Positions 14,821 through 24,141 of a stretch of 41,488 nt of DNA are shown here, piece after piece. The DNA is from an uncultured Campylobacter sp. Its GTDB lineage: Bacteria; Campylobacterota; Campylobacteria; Campylobacterales; Campylobacteraceae. The first letter of the stretch is position 1, and every line of letters starts with the position of its first letter. The stretch covers positions 1 through 41,488 of the forward strand of contig NZ_CALIST010000040.1 in NCBI RefSeq assembly GCF_938041645.1, written 5' to 3'. The position numbers were made by a program, and so were the translations under genes. The notes under the pieces are model-generated. The model made no database searches and was not told the origin of the DNA. It worked only from the letters and a program-made list of their open reading frames with translations.

Positions 14821-16481
14821 AAATATTTCTGAAATTTAGCCTTGTTTTAGGACTGCTGTGCGCCGCAAGTAGCGGTAAAATTTTAAGCTACGAACAGATC
14901 AAAGACGAGCCAAAATCCCTAGCTAAGGATTATTACATCTATCGCCTAATAGATGAGACGAAATACAACAAAGCGGAGATTAAAATTTTAAAACAAAGTA
15001 TCTTTCGCTACAAAGGCAAACTAAAAGAGAAGCTAGATAGAATTTTCGGCGCCATTCGCCCTCCTAAGCGTCCGGATCGCTGCGCAGGAGTAACGGCGGC
15101 AAATATTTTAGATGCAAATTTAACCTGCAAAAAGGCGCGCTCATATCCAAATTTTATCGCCAAGCTAAGCCCGTCGGTGCGCGAGACGCTCGCTTCGCAG
15201 CTTGAAAAGTACCAAGACGCAGCAAGTAAAAACGCCGTAAATTTACTGCGCGGATTTAACGACGAAAATCCGAGCGAGTATTTTATGCAAAGTCGTAACG
15301 CGCAAAACTACTTTTTATATTACGACTACTTAAAAGATGCGGGCAAAGACGCTCTGATCGACATCGACGCTGATGCGACCTTCGTTACCGGCCTAAGCGC
15401 TCAACCAAGCTTCAAAGCGGTTCTCAACGACGCGCTAATCAACCGCAAATACCCACACTTGCGCCGCTCGCTCACGGGCGTCGATCCGCTAACCGCGGAG
15501 AAGGACGTAGCGTTTATGCTGGGCGTAAATGCCGTAATGCAGGGCGATGAAGGGGCTGCGCTTGCATTTTTTAGCCGCGCAGCAGCGAGCTTTGAGAAGC
15601 CTCACGACGTGCACAATGCGAAATTTTGGATCTACCTGCTAAATGGAGATCAAAACGTCTTGCGCCAGCTTGCTAGCAGCGATTATTACAGCCTCTACGC
15701 GCTTTATGCCAAGGAGGTCTTAGGAGATAGGAATTTAAACATAATCATCCCAAATCCTGCTAAAAATTCCATCGAAGGCTACGATATTACCGATCCTTTC
15801 GCTTGGGTTCGCACGAAAAATAGCGCTGATCGGATGTCTCGCCCGCAGCTTTTGGAATTTGCCAAAAAATTCGATACTAAGCAAAGCATCGGCGAGTACT
15901 CATACATCATGAATAAAGCAAGCGGCGGTAAGGATAACTTCTATCCGACGCCGTTTATGGAGTATATCGGCGACGGCGATAATCGCCGCAAGGCGCTTAT
16001 TTTAGCGCTCGCTCGCCAAGAGAGCCGCTTTATCCCAAGTGCCGTTTCTACCTCGTATGCGCTAGGGATGATGCAGTTTATGCCGTTTTTGGCTAACGAC
16101 ATCGGCAAAAAACAGCTTGCGATCGCAGGCTTCGATCAAGACGATATGTTCCGCCCCGAGGTCGCTTACCGCTTCGCCAACATCCACATCGACTGGCTGG
16201 AGCGCAAAATTTACAGCCCCGTTTTCATCGCATACGCTTACAACGGCGGGCTTGGGCTCGTGAAAAAGATGCTTCAGCGCGGCGATATGTTTAATAAGGG
16301 CAAATTTGAGCCGTGGCTTAGCATGGAACTCGTGCCGTATGCCGAGAGTAGAGACTACGGCAAAAAGGTGCTCGCAAACTTCATCATCTACTCGCAGATC
16401 CTCGATCCGCGCGCGAAAGTCTCGGTGCAGCAGGAGCTGCAAGATCTGCTGATACCTAGCAGAAGCGATGATTTCAGATAA
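14817..16481 (+). CDS. slt: Soluble lytic murein transglycosylase
   Basis: This exported enzyme cleaves the glycan strands of peptidoglycan, leaving 1,6-anhydro-MurNAc ends. It has an N-terminal signal peptide (FLKFSLVLGLLCAASSG), a long helical superhelix domain and a C-terminal SLT catalytic domain. The catalytic glutamate is in LARQESRF at about residue 402, followed by SYALGMMQFMP and, later, AYNGGLG. The length of 554 residues is normal. The start is TTG, overlapping the yggT stop as TTGA. Confidence 0.93.
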   Translation: MKIFLKFSLVLGLLCAASSGKILSYEQIKDEPKSLAKDYYIYRLIDETKYNKAEIKILKQSIFRYKGKLKEKLDRIFGAIRPPKRPDRCAGVTAANILDANLTCKKARSYPNFIAKLSPSVRETLASQLEKYQDAASKNAVNLLRGFNDENPSEYFMQSRNAQNYFLYYDYLKDAGKDALIDIDADATFVTGLSAQPSFKAVLNDALINRKYPHLRRSLTGVDPLTAEKDVAFMLGVNAVMQGDEGAALAFFSRAAASFEKPHDVHNAKFWIYLLNGDQNVLRQLASSDYYSLYALYAKEVLGDRNLNIIIPNPAKNSIEGYDITDPFAWVRTKNSADRMSRPQLLEFAKKFDTKQSIGEYSYIMNKASGGKDNFYPTPFMEYIGDGDNRRKALILALARQESRFIPSAVSTSYALGMMQFMPFLANDIGKKQLAIAGFDQDDMFRPEVAYRFANIHIDWLERKIYSPVFIAYAYNGGLGLVKKMLQRGDMFNKGKFEPWLSMELVPYAESRDYGKKVLANFIIYSQILDPRAKVSVQQELQDLLIPSRSDDFR

Positions 16482-16498
16482 ATTTACGAGGCGGCGAA

Positions 16499-16612
16499 AT
16501 GAAAGCAAAGCGAAATTTTATAGTTAAAATTTTAGCCGCTTCGGCTTTTGTCTGCGAAATTTGCGCGGCGACTCAAAATTTTCGGCTACCAAAGATGCCG
16601 CGAAATCGCTGA
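16499..16612 (+). other. Detached signal-peptide reading frame of the beta-propeller gene
   Basis: An ATG 17 bases after the slt stop opens 37 codons, MKAKRNFIVKILAASAFVCE and on, a convincing export signal, then stops at TGA. The large downstream frame is offset by one base and lacks a signal peptide. One extra base in the AAAATTTT run near 16577-16584 would fuse them (ICAATQKFSATKDAAK). I read this as the true N-terminus of the following gene. Confidence 0.65.
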
Positions 16613-17940
16613 AAGAGGATGAAATTTTAATCCTTAAAAGCGATCTTGCCGCCGCTAAAAAACAGGGCGGCGCGCTGCAAGAGGTAAATTTAGAGGAAAG
16701 AGAGCTTGCAAAAAACGCGCTTAAGCTTCCGTTTGAAATTTACGAGCTGCGCCTTTCTGAGGATCAAAATACGCTCTTTGGCTTGGGCGACGACAAAGGC
16801 GGTATCGTCCTGATCGATGTTACCGAGCCGCGCACTCTAAGGCTTGCGGGCATATTTTCTTTTCCGCAGCATGAGCTTGATCCCGCCTACATAGATATCG
16901 CGCAGAGCAAAGACGGCAAAAGTCTATTCGTCGCCGATCCGAATTTCGGAATTTATAAACTGGATCTTAGCGACCGAAGAGATATTAAAATTTCGGCCCG
17001 GCTTGAGGCGCGATTTGTAAATAAAATAGAACTTTCAGCCGACGGACGCACCCTTTTTGCGAAGGATTTTTTCAGCACCCTTACTGCCTATGACGTAAAA
17101 GATGATAAATTTACACAGCTTGCTTATTTTATCGCCCCTTCCAAAGTCACTAAGCGGGAATACGATTACGCTTGCACACCGCATAGATTATCCGAAATAA
17201 AGGAGCTCGGCGATCTGAAACTGCTATCTGAGAACGAACTCTTGCTGGCAAGCTGGACGGGGTTTTATATTTTAGATATATCGGATATGCATAGGTACCG
17301 CGCAAATGCCGCGCAAAGCTTTAATATCTTAAAGCAGATCCGTTATATCGCCCATCCGTATTTAGAAATTGATAAAATGGCGCTATCCAAAGACGGCAAG
17401 CGGGTATTTTCATCAAATTGGAGCGAATTTGGGCTATATGATTTAGGCGAAAACGATACGGCGCAATCAAGCGCGTATTACAGCGGCGCGCATTTAAATA
17501 ATTTTAAAGTCATAGAGGATCTAAATTTAGCCTACTTGGGTAAAAAAATATCCGAAAAGGGGGAGTTTCCAAGCGTAGATCTAATCGATTTTAGCAACAA
17601 ACTCGACCCCGCCCCGATAAAAAGATATCTCTTTCCGCAGAGCCTAAAAGGCGTAAGCGTCGAATCTCGCGGCAAATATCTTTTCTTTTCCTATTTTACG
17701 AGAAACGGAGCGTTCATAAGCGGGCTTGATCGCGCTTCGTTAAGCTCCGCCGAGAAATCCGCTCAATCTGCGCAGATGCAAAATGAAATTTTAGCCGAAA
17801 AAAGCCCCGAAGAAAAAGGCGCGATCTGGGAACTTCCTTACACTAAAAACGGCTTTCGAACCGTTGATAACATAATAAAAAATCTCCGCAAGGATATCTG
17901 CTCCTTGCAAGCGCGGACGACGAATACCAAGTCTCGCTAG
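16561..17940 (+). CDS. Exported LVIVD-type beta-propeller protein, first part of a split gene
   Basis: This 459-codon frame encodes repeated blade-like units: GGIVLIDVTEPRTLRLAGIF, FGIYKLDLSDRRDIKISARL and FYILDISDMHRYRANA. They resemble LVIVD repeats of surface or periplasmic beta-propellers. As it stands it begins at a TTG without a signal peptide and ends with a non-propeller tail (ICSLQARTTNTKSR). Both ends look frameshifted: the signal peptide is in another frame at 16499, and the blades continue in another frame from about 17880. The intact gene would run from 16499 to 18833, about 778 residues. A role in ligand or protein binding in the periplasm is only a family-level guess. It follows slt in the same direction. 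Confidence 0.7.
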   Translation: MRGDSKFSATKDAAKSLKEDEILILKSDLAAAKKQGGALQEVNLEERELAKNALKLPFEIYELRLSEDQNTLFGLGDDKGGIVLIDVTEPRTLRLAGIFSFPQHELDPAYIDIAQSKDGKSLFVADPNFGIYKLDLSDRRDIKISARLEARFVNKIELSADGRTLFAKDFFSTLTAYDVKDDKFTQLAYFIAPSKVTKREYDYACTPHRLSEIKELGDLKLLSENELLLASWTGFYILDISDMHRYRANAAQSFNILKQIRYIAHPYLEIDKMALSKDGKRVFSSNWSEFGLYDLGENDTAQSSAYYSGAHLNNFKVIEDLNLAYLGKKISEKGEFPSVDLIDFSNKLDPAPIKRYLFPQSLKGVSVESRGKYLFFSYFTRNGAFISGLDRASLSSAEKSAQSAQMQNEILAEKSPEEKGAIWELPYTKNGFRTVDNIIKNLRKDICSLQARTTNTKSR

Positions 17941-17987
17941 TTGCGTTAAACGAGCAGGGAGCGGAGCTTTGGCGCAAAAAATTAAAT

Positions 17988-18833
17988 ATGGTATCCGCAG
18001 CCAATATACCGGTAGCGGCGATGGACTCGTACGCGCTTTTGGATAATCAAATTTTAGACACCGAAACGAAAAAGATAATCTACGAATTTCCGCTTAAATT
18101 TAAAGAAGTAGCGAGCTTCGGCGATAAATTTGCCGCGATAGACGAAAACGACGATCTATGCTTTTATGAGAGAGAAAAACTGCTATGGAAGAAAAAGCTA
18201 AATATCGCAAAGAGCAAAAGGCCGTTTGACGGCGCCATGACAAAGATAGCCAAAATATCCGAAAGCGAAATCCTGCTCATCATCGAAAAAGACGGATTTT
18301 TAAAATTTAACGCCAAAGGTGAGGAGCTTTGGCATAAGAGCGTAAATTTCGCCCGCACGAAGGATGGCGGCGCCTCGAACGAGCTTGTAATGGATCATGG
18401 GGCGCAACTGCTAAAAGCAAAGGACGGATCGATATTTCTACTGGCGAAATTCGGCGCAAATATCGCAAAATTCGATGCCTTAGGTAATGAAATTTGGAGA
18501 AAGCAAATTTGCGGAAGAGATCGCGGCGTCTGTGATCTGCCCGACACGCTAAACGCAACCTATAAATTAGCAAACTACAAAGACGGGCTACTTTTGATTG
18601 GTGCAAACGACGCCTCGGAGGATCAAACGATATTTTTAGAGCTTGATTTGGACGGCAATATATTGAGTGAAAACAAAGCGAAACTGCAAGACTTTTGGCT
18701 CAAAAGCGCCGTAAGCACGGATGACGGAGGCGTTTTAATAGGCGGAGACGCCCTTAAAGACGATACGGTCATAATAAAAATTCGCTCCGACCTGCCGCTG
18801 GATCAACAAAAGATCAAAAATTTAAACAGATAA
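17988..18833 (+). CDS. Second part of the split beta-propeller gene
   Basis: From the first ATG this is a 281-codon frame, but coding character clearly starts earlier in the same frame at about 17883 (GYLLLASADDEYQVSLVALN, then GAELWRKKLNMV). Repeats of the form GEELWHKSVNFARTKDGG and GNEIWRKQI, and later DDGGVLIGGDAL, are PQQ/delta-60-like blades. The upstream frame runs out of sense exactly where this one begins, at a run of six A (17877-17882); seven A would give DNIIKKSPQGYLLL. I therefore regard it as the C-terminal part of the same protein, separated by a one-base loss. Confidence 0.65.
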   Translation: MVSAANIPVAAMDSYALLDNQILDTETKKIIYEFPLKFKEVASFGDKFAAIDENDDLCFYEREKLLWKKKLNIAKSKRPFDGAMTKIAKISESEILLIIEKDGFLKFNAKGEELWHKSVNFARTKDGGASNELVMDHGAQLLKAKDGSIFLLAKFGANIAKFDALGNEIWRKQICGRDRGVCDLPDTLNATYKLANYKDGLLLIGANDASEDQTIFLELDLDGNILSENKAKLQDFWLKSAVSTDDGGVLIGGDALKDDTVIIKIRSDLPLDQQKIKNLNR

Positions 18834-19114
18834 ACTATCCGCAGCTTATCCGCCGCAAAGGCTGCGACAAGTTTAAATTTAGCCGCTTTGCAGCTTGTTT
18901 GCTTGTTTGCGATGCTTTAAAATTTCGTAACTTCAGATATGCAAACCGCCGTTTTAAAATTTCGGCAAGTTTTAAATTTTAAATTTACGCTTGTCGACTG
19001 CGCCGTTTTAGCTAAATTTAACCGCGTGGCGCAGAACTTACGGATGCGAAATGATTTAATCGTGATTTAAATCGTACGACTCCGCGAGTACTTTAAAATT
19101 TAGCGATCAAATTG

Positions 19115-20071
19115 CTATTTAAAAAGCCCTTTGATCTTGCCGAAAAGCGACTTTTCGCCGCCTGCGGAGGTTTCATCTTCATGATCTTCTGCGGCGGAAT
19201 TCTCACTGCCGCCTTCTATCGTATCGCCGCTGCACGGGACGGAATTCTCGCCGCTTGCCTTAATTGCGCCGCCATCCGCTTCCATCACACTGCCGCCGCC
19301 CGTTACATCGACACCGCGCGAGGTAAAATTCTCTCTGACCATCCTAACGCCTCCGCCTGTATTGCTACGCTCTATCGCCTCGCCGATCTGCTGCGCCGCA
19401 ATATCCGCGTAGATCAGCGCGCCCTGCGGATCACAATTAAAAAGATTTGAAAACGACTCGGACCTATTCAGATCGATCGGATTGGGCTCAACCACCTCGG
19501 TAGCCTCAAGTAGTCCCACTTCAAGCTCGCGCGCCAAATTTAGCGCCTTTAAAAACACGGGCAAATTCTGCGCATAAAACTCATCTACGGCGGATTTAAC
19601 CTCGCCGCCCGCCTCATAATCGCGCAGCAGTTTCTGCACGTTATCGGCGCCAAGATACGCGCCGCAGCAGTAATTCTCGACGATCTCGTTGTGAATTTCA
19701 CCGCTAAACTCCGCTAGAAATTCCGCCGGCAAAACCTCACGCCAATCGCTTATGTAGGATTTAAATTTAGAGCTTTGCTCCGCCAAAAAGCTAAACGCCG
19801 TGCCGCGCGTGTAAAAATACTCTCTAAAATAGCCCTGCGCCACGGCTATATGAAATCCGTGCGTTTTATTAAAAATCCCCTGCGTGCCGTACTGCAGCGC
19901 CGAGCGGAAGCCGTCCGCGTATTTTTCTGCGTAAAATTCATCCATCCCCGCTTCGCGCGCGATTTTAGCGATAGCCTCAAAATCTCCCCTCTGCGCAAGC
20001 TTTAGCGGCTTAAAATACCACTGTAAAATTTCATCTTTGCCGATCGCGTGGTAGCTTATGTCGTAACCCAT
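19115..20071 (-). CDS. Unknown 318-aa cytoplasmic protein
   Basis: It starts MGYDISYHAIGKDEI and has no signal peptide or membrane segment. Residues 1 to about 235 look like a compact, mostly helical domain with many aromatic residues (GFHIAVAQGYFREYFYTRGT). The next 65 residues are low-complexity Gly/Ser/Glu (GGGSVMEADGG, ENSVPCSGD), ending in a basic amphipathic tail (KSLFGKIKGLFK). The tail contains words seen in the other inserted stretches of this window. I do not know the family. It lies downstream of the lipoprotein gene (10-base gap), probably co-transcribed. Confidence 0.7.
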   Translation of the reverse strand: MGYDISYHAIGKDEILQWYFKPLKLAQRGDFEAIAKIAREAGMDEFYAEKYADGFRSALQYGTQGIFNKTHGFHIAVAQGYFREYFYTRGTAFSFLAEQSSKFKSYISDWREVLPAEFLAEFSGEIHNEIVENYCCGAYLGADNVQKLLRDYEAGGEVKSAVDEFYAQNLPVFLKALNLARELEVGLLEATEVVEPNPIDLNRSESFSNLFNCDPQGALIYADIAAQQIGEAIERSNTGGGVRMVRENFTSRGVDVTGGGSVMEADGGAIKASGENSVPCSGDTIEGGSENSAAEDHEDETSAGGEKSLFGKIKGLFK

Positions 20072-20081
20072 CCTCTCTCCT

Positions 20082-20603
20082 TTAATCTTTCAGATCGATC
20101 TGCGGGTGCCAATACAGCGACTTTGAAACTTTGCGAAATTTCATCGTGGCACCCAGACCATTTGAGGTGCGGTAGCTAAGCACCAGCTCGTCCTTATCGC
20201 TCTTAGGCGCGGTGATCTTGTAGCGGCTTGACCAAGCGATCTTAAAAAGCTCCTTTTGCAAAAGCGGATCTCCGTCGTGCAGCGGCACTACGTTTGCGTT
20301 TACGCCGTTAATTTGAACCGCGCCGATCTGTACTTCTTTAGGATAGGATGCGAGCAAAAACACCTCGTCTCCAGCGGCGTTTCTAAGCTCGGGCGCTACG
20401 GGATTTAGATAGGTCGCCACTGCCAAATAGCGATCACCCGCGCGCACCGATTCAAATTTTTGCGTATAAGCAAGAAACTCGTTTTTAAGCGGATCATGAC
20501 GGGGATCGTTTGCGGAGCAGGAGTTTAAAAATAGCGCTAGCGCGGCTAGGAGCGCGCCCTTTAGCAGGCCGTTTAGCGCGCCACTAAAATCAAATTTCTT
20601 CAT
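20082..20603 (-). CDS. Predicted lipoprotein
   Basis: A type II signal peptide ends in the lipobox LNSC, with Cys29 as the acylation site, preceded by a hydrophobic LLKGALLAALALFL segment. The mature part of about 145 residues (SANDPRHDPLKNEFLAYTQK) has alternating strand-like sections and no catalytic motif. C. jejuni has a lipoprotein at the equivalent place (Cj0842, from memory), between slt and mobB. It is divergent from mobB. Function unknown. Confidence 0.8.
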   Translation of the reverse strand: MKKFDFSGALNGLLKGALLAALALFLNSCSANDPRHDPLKNEFLAYTQKFESVRAGDRYLAVATYLNPVAPELRNAAGDEVFLLASYPKEVQIGAVQINGVNANVVPLHDGDPLLQKELFKIAWSSRYKITAPKSDKDELVLSYRTSNGLGATMKFRKVSKSLYWHPQIDLKD

Positions 20604-20667
20604 CGATCTTCCTTTGAAATTTTAGGCGCATTTTAACGAATTTTGCTTTTTAAAAGGCTAAATTCGC

Positions 20668-20673
20668 TACAAT
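20668..20673 (+). promoter_or_regulatory. Possible -10 box for mobB-fbp
   Basis: TACAAT lies 30 bases before the mobB ATG, in the short divergent gap with the lipoprotein gene. No clear -35 box is seen, as expected for this group. Confidence 0.4.
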
Positions 20674-20703
20674 CTGCTCATCTTAAAAAGCCGGATTTTA
20701 AAA

Positions 20704-21192
20704 ATGAAAAGACTTGTTATCGCATTTTCAGGCCCTTCCAACAGCGGCAAAACGACGCTAATCTGCAAGATCGCTAAAATTTTTATCGCTAGCGGGCTTC
20801 GGACTGCGATCGTAAAGCACGATCCCGGCGATAAGGCGCGCTTTGACGTAGAGGGCAAGGACAGCGCCAAATTTAGCGAGCTCGGCGCCGAGACCGTCGT
20901 GATGAGCCCTACGCGGACGAGCTATTTTTCGCAGCGCTGTATGCAGATTGACGAGGTCGTGCGGATGCTAGGAGAGTTTGACATCCTGCTCGTAGAGGGG
21001 CTAAAGACGCTGCCGCTGCCGCGCATAAGCCTGTTTCGCGACAAGATCGATCCGGCGTATCTGCCATTTTCGGACGCGATCGCTTCAAATTTAAGCGGCG
21101 AGCAGATGGATAAATTTTGCCGCGTAAATTTCAATATCAACGACGCTGCGGGCATTAGCGAATGGATCTTAAAAAACGCCAAAAAAATGTAA
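20704..21192 (+). CDS. mobB: Molybdopterin-guanine dinucleotide biosynthesis protein B
   Basis: MobB is a GTP-binding P-loop protein that assists MobA in attaching GMP to molybdopterin for formate dehydrogenase, nitrate reductase and similar enzymes. The Walker A motif FSGPSNSGKTTLI is at about residues 7-19. The motif IVKHDPGDKARFDVEGKDS and FDILLVEGLKTLPLPRI are typical. The length of 162 residues is normal. It is followed after 9 bases by fbp, and C. jejuni keeps the same pair. Confidence 0.92.
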   Translation: MKRLVIAFSGPSNSGKTTLICKIAKIFIASGLRTAIVKHDPGDKARFDVEGKDSAKFSELGAETVVMSPTRTSYFSQRCMQIDEVVRMLGEFDILLVEGLKTLPLPRISLFRDKIDPAYLPFSDAIASNLSGEQMDKFCRVNFNINDAAGISEWILKNAKKM

Positions 21193-21201
21193 AGGAATAA
21201 A

Positions 21202-22050
21202 ATGCAAGAGATCGTAAAATCAATCCAAAATATCGCGCTACAAATCGCCGAGGAGCTGAAATACGCGGACTTCGGCTACACCGATCATCACAACAGCACG
21301 GGCGATACGCAGCTCAAACTCGACGTAAAAAGCGACGCCATAATCGAGGCGGAATTTCGCAAAAACCCGCTCGTACGCGCCCTAATCAGCGAGGAGAAAG
21401 ATGAGACGCTAGAGCTTAGAAAGGATGCGCGCCTAATCGTCGCTTATGATCCGCTCGACGGCTCGAGCTTGGTGGACGTAAATTTTGCCGTGGGCTCGAT
21501 ATTTGGCATCTACGAGGATGAAATTTCGCCCGCAAGCTTAAAGGCGGCGATCTATTGCATCTACGGACCGCGCCTTGAGATGGTCGTTTGCGAGGACGCA
21601 CCGAAGCTCTACCGCCTAAATCGCGAGGGCAAATTTAGCTTCGTAAAAGACCTACGACTGAACGAAAAAGGTAAGCTAAACGCCACGGGCGCGACGCAAA
21701 AGGGCTGGAGCAAACCGCACCGAAAGCTCGTGCGGGCGCTGTTTGACGAGGGTTACCGCCTACGATACAGCGGCGCGATGGTAAGCGACCTGCATCAAAT
21801 TTTATTAAAAGGCGGCGGACTTTTCAGCTACCCCGCTACCAGCGACCATCCGCTCGGTAAGCTTCGCGTAACCTTCGAAGTGCTACCGTTCGCGTTCATC
21901 TTCGAGCGCGCCGGAGGCGCCACCAGCGACGGCGAAAACGGCTCGCTTTTGCAGCTTAAAATCGAGAAAATCCACCAAAGCAGCCCTTGCTTTTTCGGCT
22001 CGAAGTACGAGATCGCGAAGATGCATGAAATTTACGGCGGGAAAAACTGA
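21202..22050 (+). CDS. fbp: Fructose-1,6-bisphosphatase, class I
   Basis: This gluconeogenic enzyme hydrolyses fructose 1,6-bisphosphate to fructose 6-phosphate with Mg2+. Metal ligands are in ISEEKDE and the hallmark VAYDPLDGSSLVDVN, with the substrate-binding RYSGAMVSDLHQIL and the late LQLKIEKIHQSSPCFFGS. It has 282 residues, close to C. jejuni-type enzymes and shorter than eukaryotic ones. It overlaps the next gene by one base (TGATG), so the two are translationally coupled. Gluconeogenesis matters because most campylobacters do not catabolise glucose. Confidence 0.94.
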   Translation: MQEIVKSIQNIALQIAEELKYADFGYTDHHNSTGDTQLKLDVKSDAIIEAEFRKNPLVRALISEEKDETLELRKDARLIVAYDPLDGSSLVDVNFAVGSIFGIYEDEISPASLKAAIYCIYGPRLEMVVCEDAPKLYRLNREGKFSFVKDLRLNEKGKLNATGATQKGWSKPHRKLVRALFDEGYRLRYSGAMVSDLHQILLKGGGLFSYPATSDHPLGKLRVTFEVLPFAFIFERAGGATSDGENGSLLQLKIEKIHQSSPCFFGSKYEIAKMHEIYGGKN

Positions 22051-22259
22051 TGGCGGATACCGAGGTCGCTGCGCCGCGCGACGTTTACGACGAAATTTTG
22101 GATAAAAGCTTAGCCGCGCTGCAAGCGTGTCAAGCCGAGCACAACCTCACCAGCTGCCTGGAGTGCGAGAAGCTGCTAGATTGCGCGGTACGCGACAAAT
22201 ACGTCAAGGCGGTCTATGAGAGCATGTCGCACGGCGCGACGGGGGATTTTTCGTTTTAA
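22050..22259 (+). CDS. Small cysteine-rich protein
   Basis: A 69-residue protein whose start overlaps the fbp stop. The centre carries four cysteines (QACQAEHNLTSCLECEKLLD, then C), spaced C-x8-C-x2-C-x5-C, suggesting a metal site or disulfides; the ending is YESMSHGATGDFSF. A small gene follows fbp in C. jejuni as well, as far as I recall. Function unknown, but the coupling and composition make it a genuine gene. Confidence 0.8.
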   Translation: MADTEVAAPRDVYDEILDKSLAALQACQAEHNLTSCLECEKLLDCAVRDKYVKAVYESMSHGATGDFSF

Positions 22260-23529
22260 AACGTACTTTTGCGGCGTGATGGGGATTTTTGACGGACTTT
22301 GGCATAAATGCACCCCGTCGCCTTCCTCTTGCAGGCGCATAATTTTTATGAAGCGGGCTTTGCACGCAAGATCTCTGTAAACCAAGCTACGACGCAGAAT
22401 TCGCTCGGAATTTGCTATGCGATGCGAATTTGATCCGGCGGCGCATAGGTTCTTACTTTGCAGCACGGAATTTACCCCACTGCGAAACGATAAAATTTAC
22501 GGCACGATTTGGCATTGCGGCAGGGTCTACTCTGCAGCGCATCTGTTTTGCGGACCAGGTTTTGGGGCTGCCGATAAAACTTAAAATGAGGGCGTAGCTA
22601 AATTGCAGGCGTGCGGCTAAATTTCAAACGCACATACGGTTAATTCAGCACGCGGCTAATTGAAGCGGACAAACGTTGATCTCGGGCTCCGCGGTCAGAT
22701 AGATTTTTAAAATTTGTAGATAAAATTTTAAGACAGGCGGAACGGCGGGGTTGTATCCTTCGTCGAGTTTTTAAAATTTACGGATAAAATTTTAAGGCGC
22801 GAAATTTTACTTCGCAAAATTTTAGCTGCGATCATGAGCCGTTTATGAGTGCAAATACGCGAATGTCTGAAGTACGCAAAATAAAATTTCGGCGGGCTAA
22901 ATTTTACCGCCGCGATCTTTAAATTTACGCGATTAAAATTTACCGACTTGCGCAAGCCGTCGTTCGTCGCCAATCTTTTGCTAGTTTAAATTTTGCCTTG
23001 TTAAATTTAGCTCACGACTAGAGTGACGGCTCTGCTACCGGCGATGAAATTTAAATTTTGCCTTGCGGAATTTAACTCGAAAACTTAGCGACGCAGCAAA
23101 ACGGCAAATTTTGCCTCACAAAATTCGAGCCGCAAATTTAAACTACAAATTTAAACCGCGATCCGCGCATTGAAATTTAAAAGCTAAATTTAAAGTCTAG
23201 TGAGCGGGTCCGTCGCACGAATACTCGTATAATTCAAGCACATAATGCTCATATTGAAATTTTGCAACTGAGCGTGTATGTGAAGCGCTCGTTAAAATTT
23301 CAAAGCCGAGGCACATGCAACCGCTCGCGTTAAAATTTTAAAATTAAGGCGCATTACGGCGACGATTGCGTTAAATTTAAAAACCGATCGGCTGGCGCGC
23401 GGAATTTTAGAATTGATCCATTCGCGAAGCTGTGCGTCATCGATCTGTTCGCAAAGGCGCGCGTCATCGCTCTATCTGCAGCGCCGCGCATTGAAATTTT
23501 AGAGCAGATTTGAGGAGTATAAGCAGAGG
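22260..23529. repeat. 1.27-kb spacer saturated with RAATTY motifs, no gene
   Basis: No frame shows protein character on either strand and there is no RNA gene I can see. From 22681 to 23510 I count 24 AAATTT plus a few GAATTT/AAATTC, about one every 30 bases, separated by GC-rich filler with many short similar words (for example GCCTTG followed by AAATTT or GAATTT). The texture is the same as the insertions in priA and queC. In C. jejuni the next gene here would be metG (from memory), so conserved order breaks at this spacer. Confidence 0.6.
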
Positions 23530-24126
23530 ATGCAGCCATTCGTACAAGGGGTTTTGATGGGGCTGGGCGTTAGCGTGCCGATCGGCCCGGTAAACGTGCT
23601 GATAATGTCCTACGCGCTGCGAAGTTACACCAAGGCGCTGTGCCTGGGCCTCGGTGCCATGAGCGCGGATATGCTGTATCTAGCGCTATCGGCGTTTGGT
23701 ATATCGCAGTTAGCTAAAATCCCGATCGTTTTTGCCTGCATATCGGTATTTGGCGCATGCTTTTTACTCTACACGGCATACAAGATCTGGCATGGCACGG
23801 CTAGTTCGGTGCAGCCTGCAAGCGTCGAGGCTTGCTCATGCGCGGCGCTTTACGGCAAAGGCTTTTTGATAAATTTACTAAATCCATACGTCATTATGTT
23901 TTGGCTCAGCGTCTCTGCCGGCACCGCGCGAGCAGATTTTGCGCTTGCCCTTGCGGGGCTTGTAAGCGGAATCTTAGCTTGGATCACGCTTTTTCCGCTT
24001 GCGATATATCTAGCTCGTAGCAAGCTTCCAAACATAGTAGTGCGGGCGTTTGCATATATCTCGGCGTTTATTTTGGTATTTTTCGCACTAAAGCTTTTAT
24101 ACGCTATAATTTTTGCTAAAATTTAA
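23530..24126 (+). CDS. LysE/RhtB-family amino-acid exporter
   Basis: A 198-residue inner-membrane protein with about six hydrophobic segments. The N-terminal GVLMGLGVSVPIGPVNVLIM, with the G-x-x-x-P-x-GP-x-N pattern, and INLLNPYVIMFWLSVSAG are typical of LysE-type transporters, which export amino acids such as lysine, threonine or homoserine lactone-like compounds. The substrate cannot be read from sequence. A GAGG-type ribosome binding site precedes the ATG, and dapE follows after 15 bases. Since dapE makes the lysine precursor diaminopimelate, a lysine-related substrate is plausible inference. Confidence 0.88.
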   Translation: MQPFVQGVLMGLGVSVPIGPVNVLIMSYALRSYTKALCLGLGAMSADMLYLALSAFGISQLAKIPIVFACISVFGACFLLYTAYKIWHGTASSVQPASVEACSCAALYGKGFLINLLNPYVIMFWLSVSAGTARADFALALAGLVSGILAWITLFPLAIYLARSKLPNIVVRAFAYISAFILVFFALKLLYAIIFAKI

Positions 24127-24141
24127 ACCAAAGGATGGCTT

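Noticed and set aside
18840..18866. Hairpin CGCAGC...GCTGCG after the beta-propeller gene as a terminator
   Set aside because: The stem is six bases with a 15-base loop and no T-run follows.
22176..22466. Minus-strand frame of 96 codons after fbp
   Set aside because: It overlaps the coupled small Cys-rich gene and has a composition typical of a random frame in GC-rich DNA.
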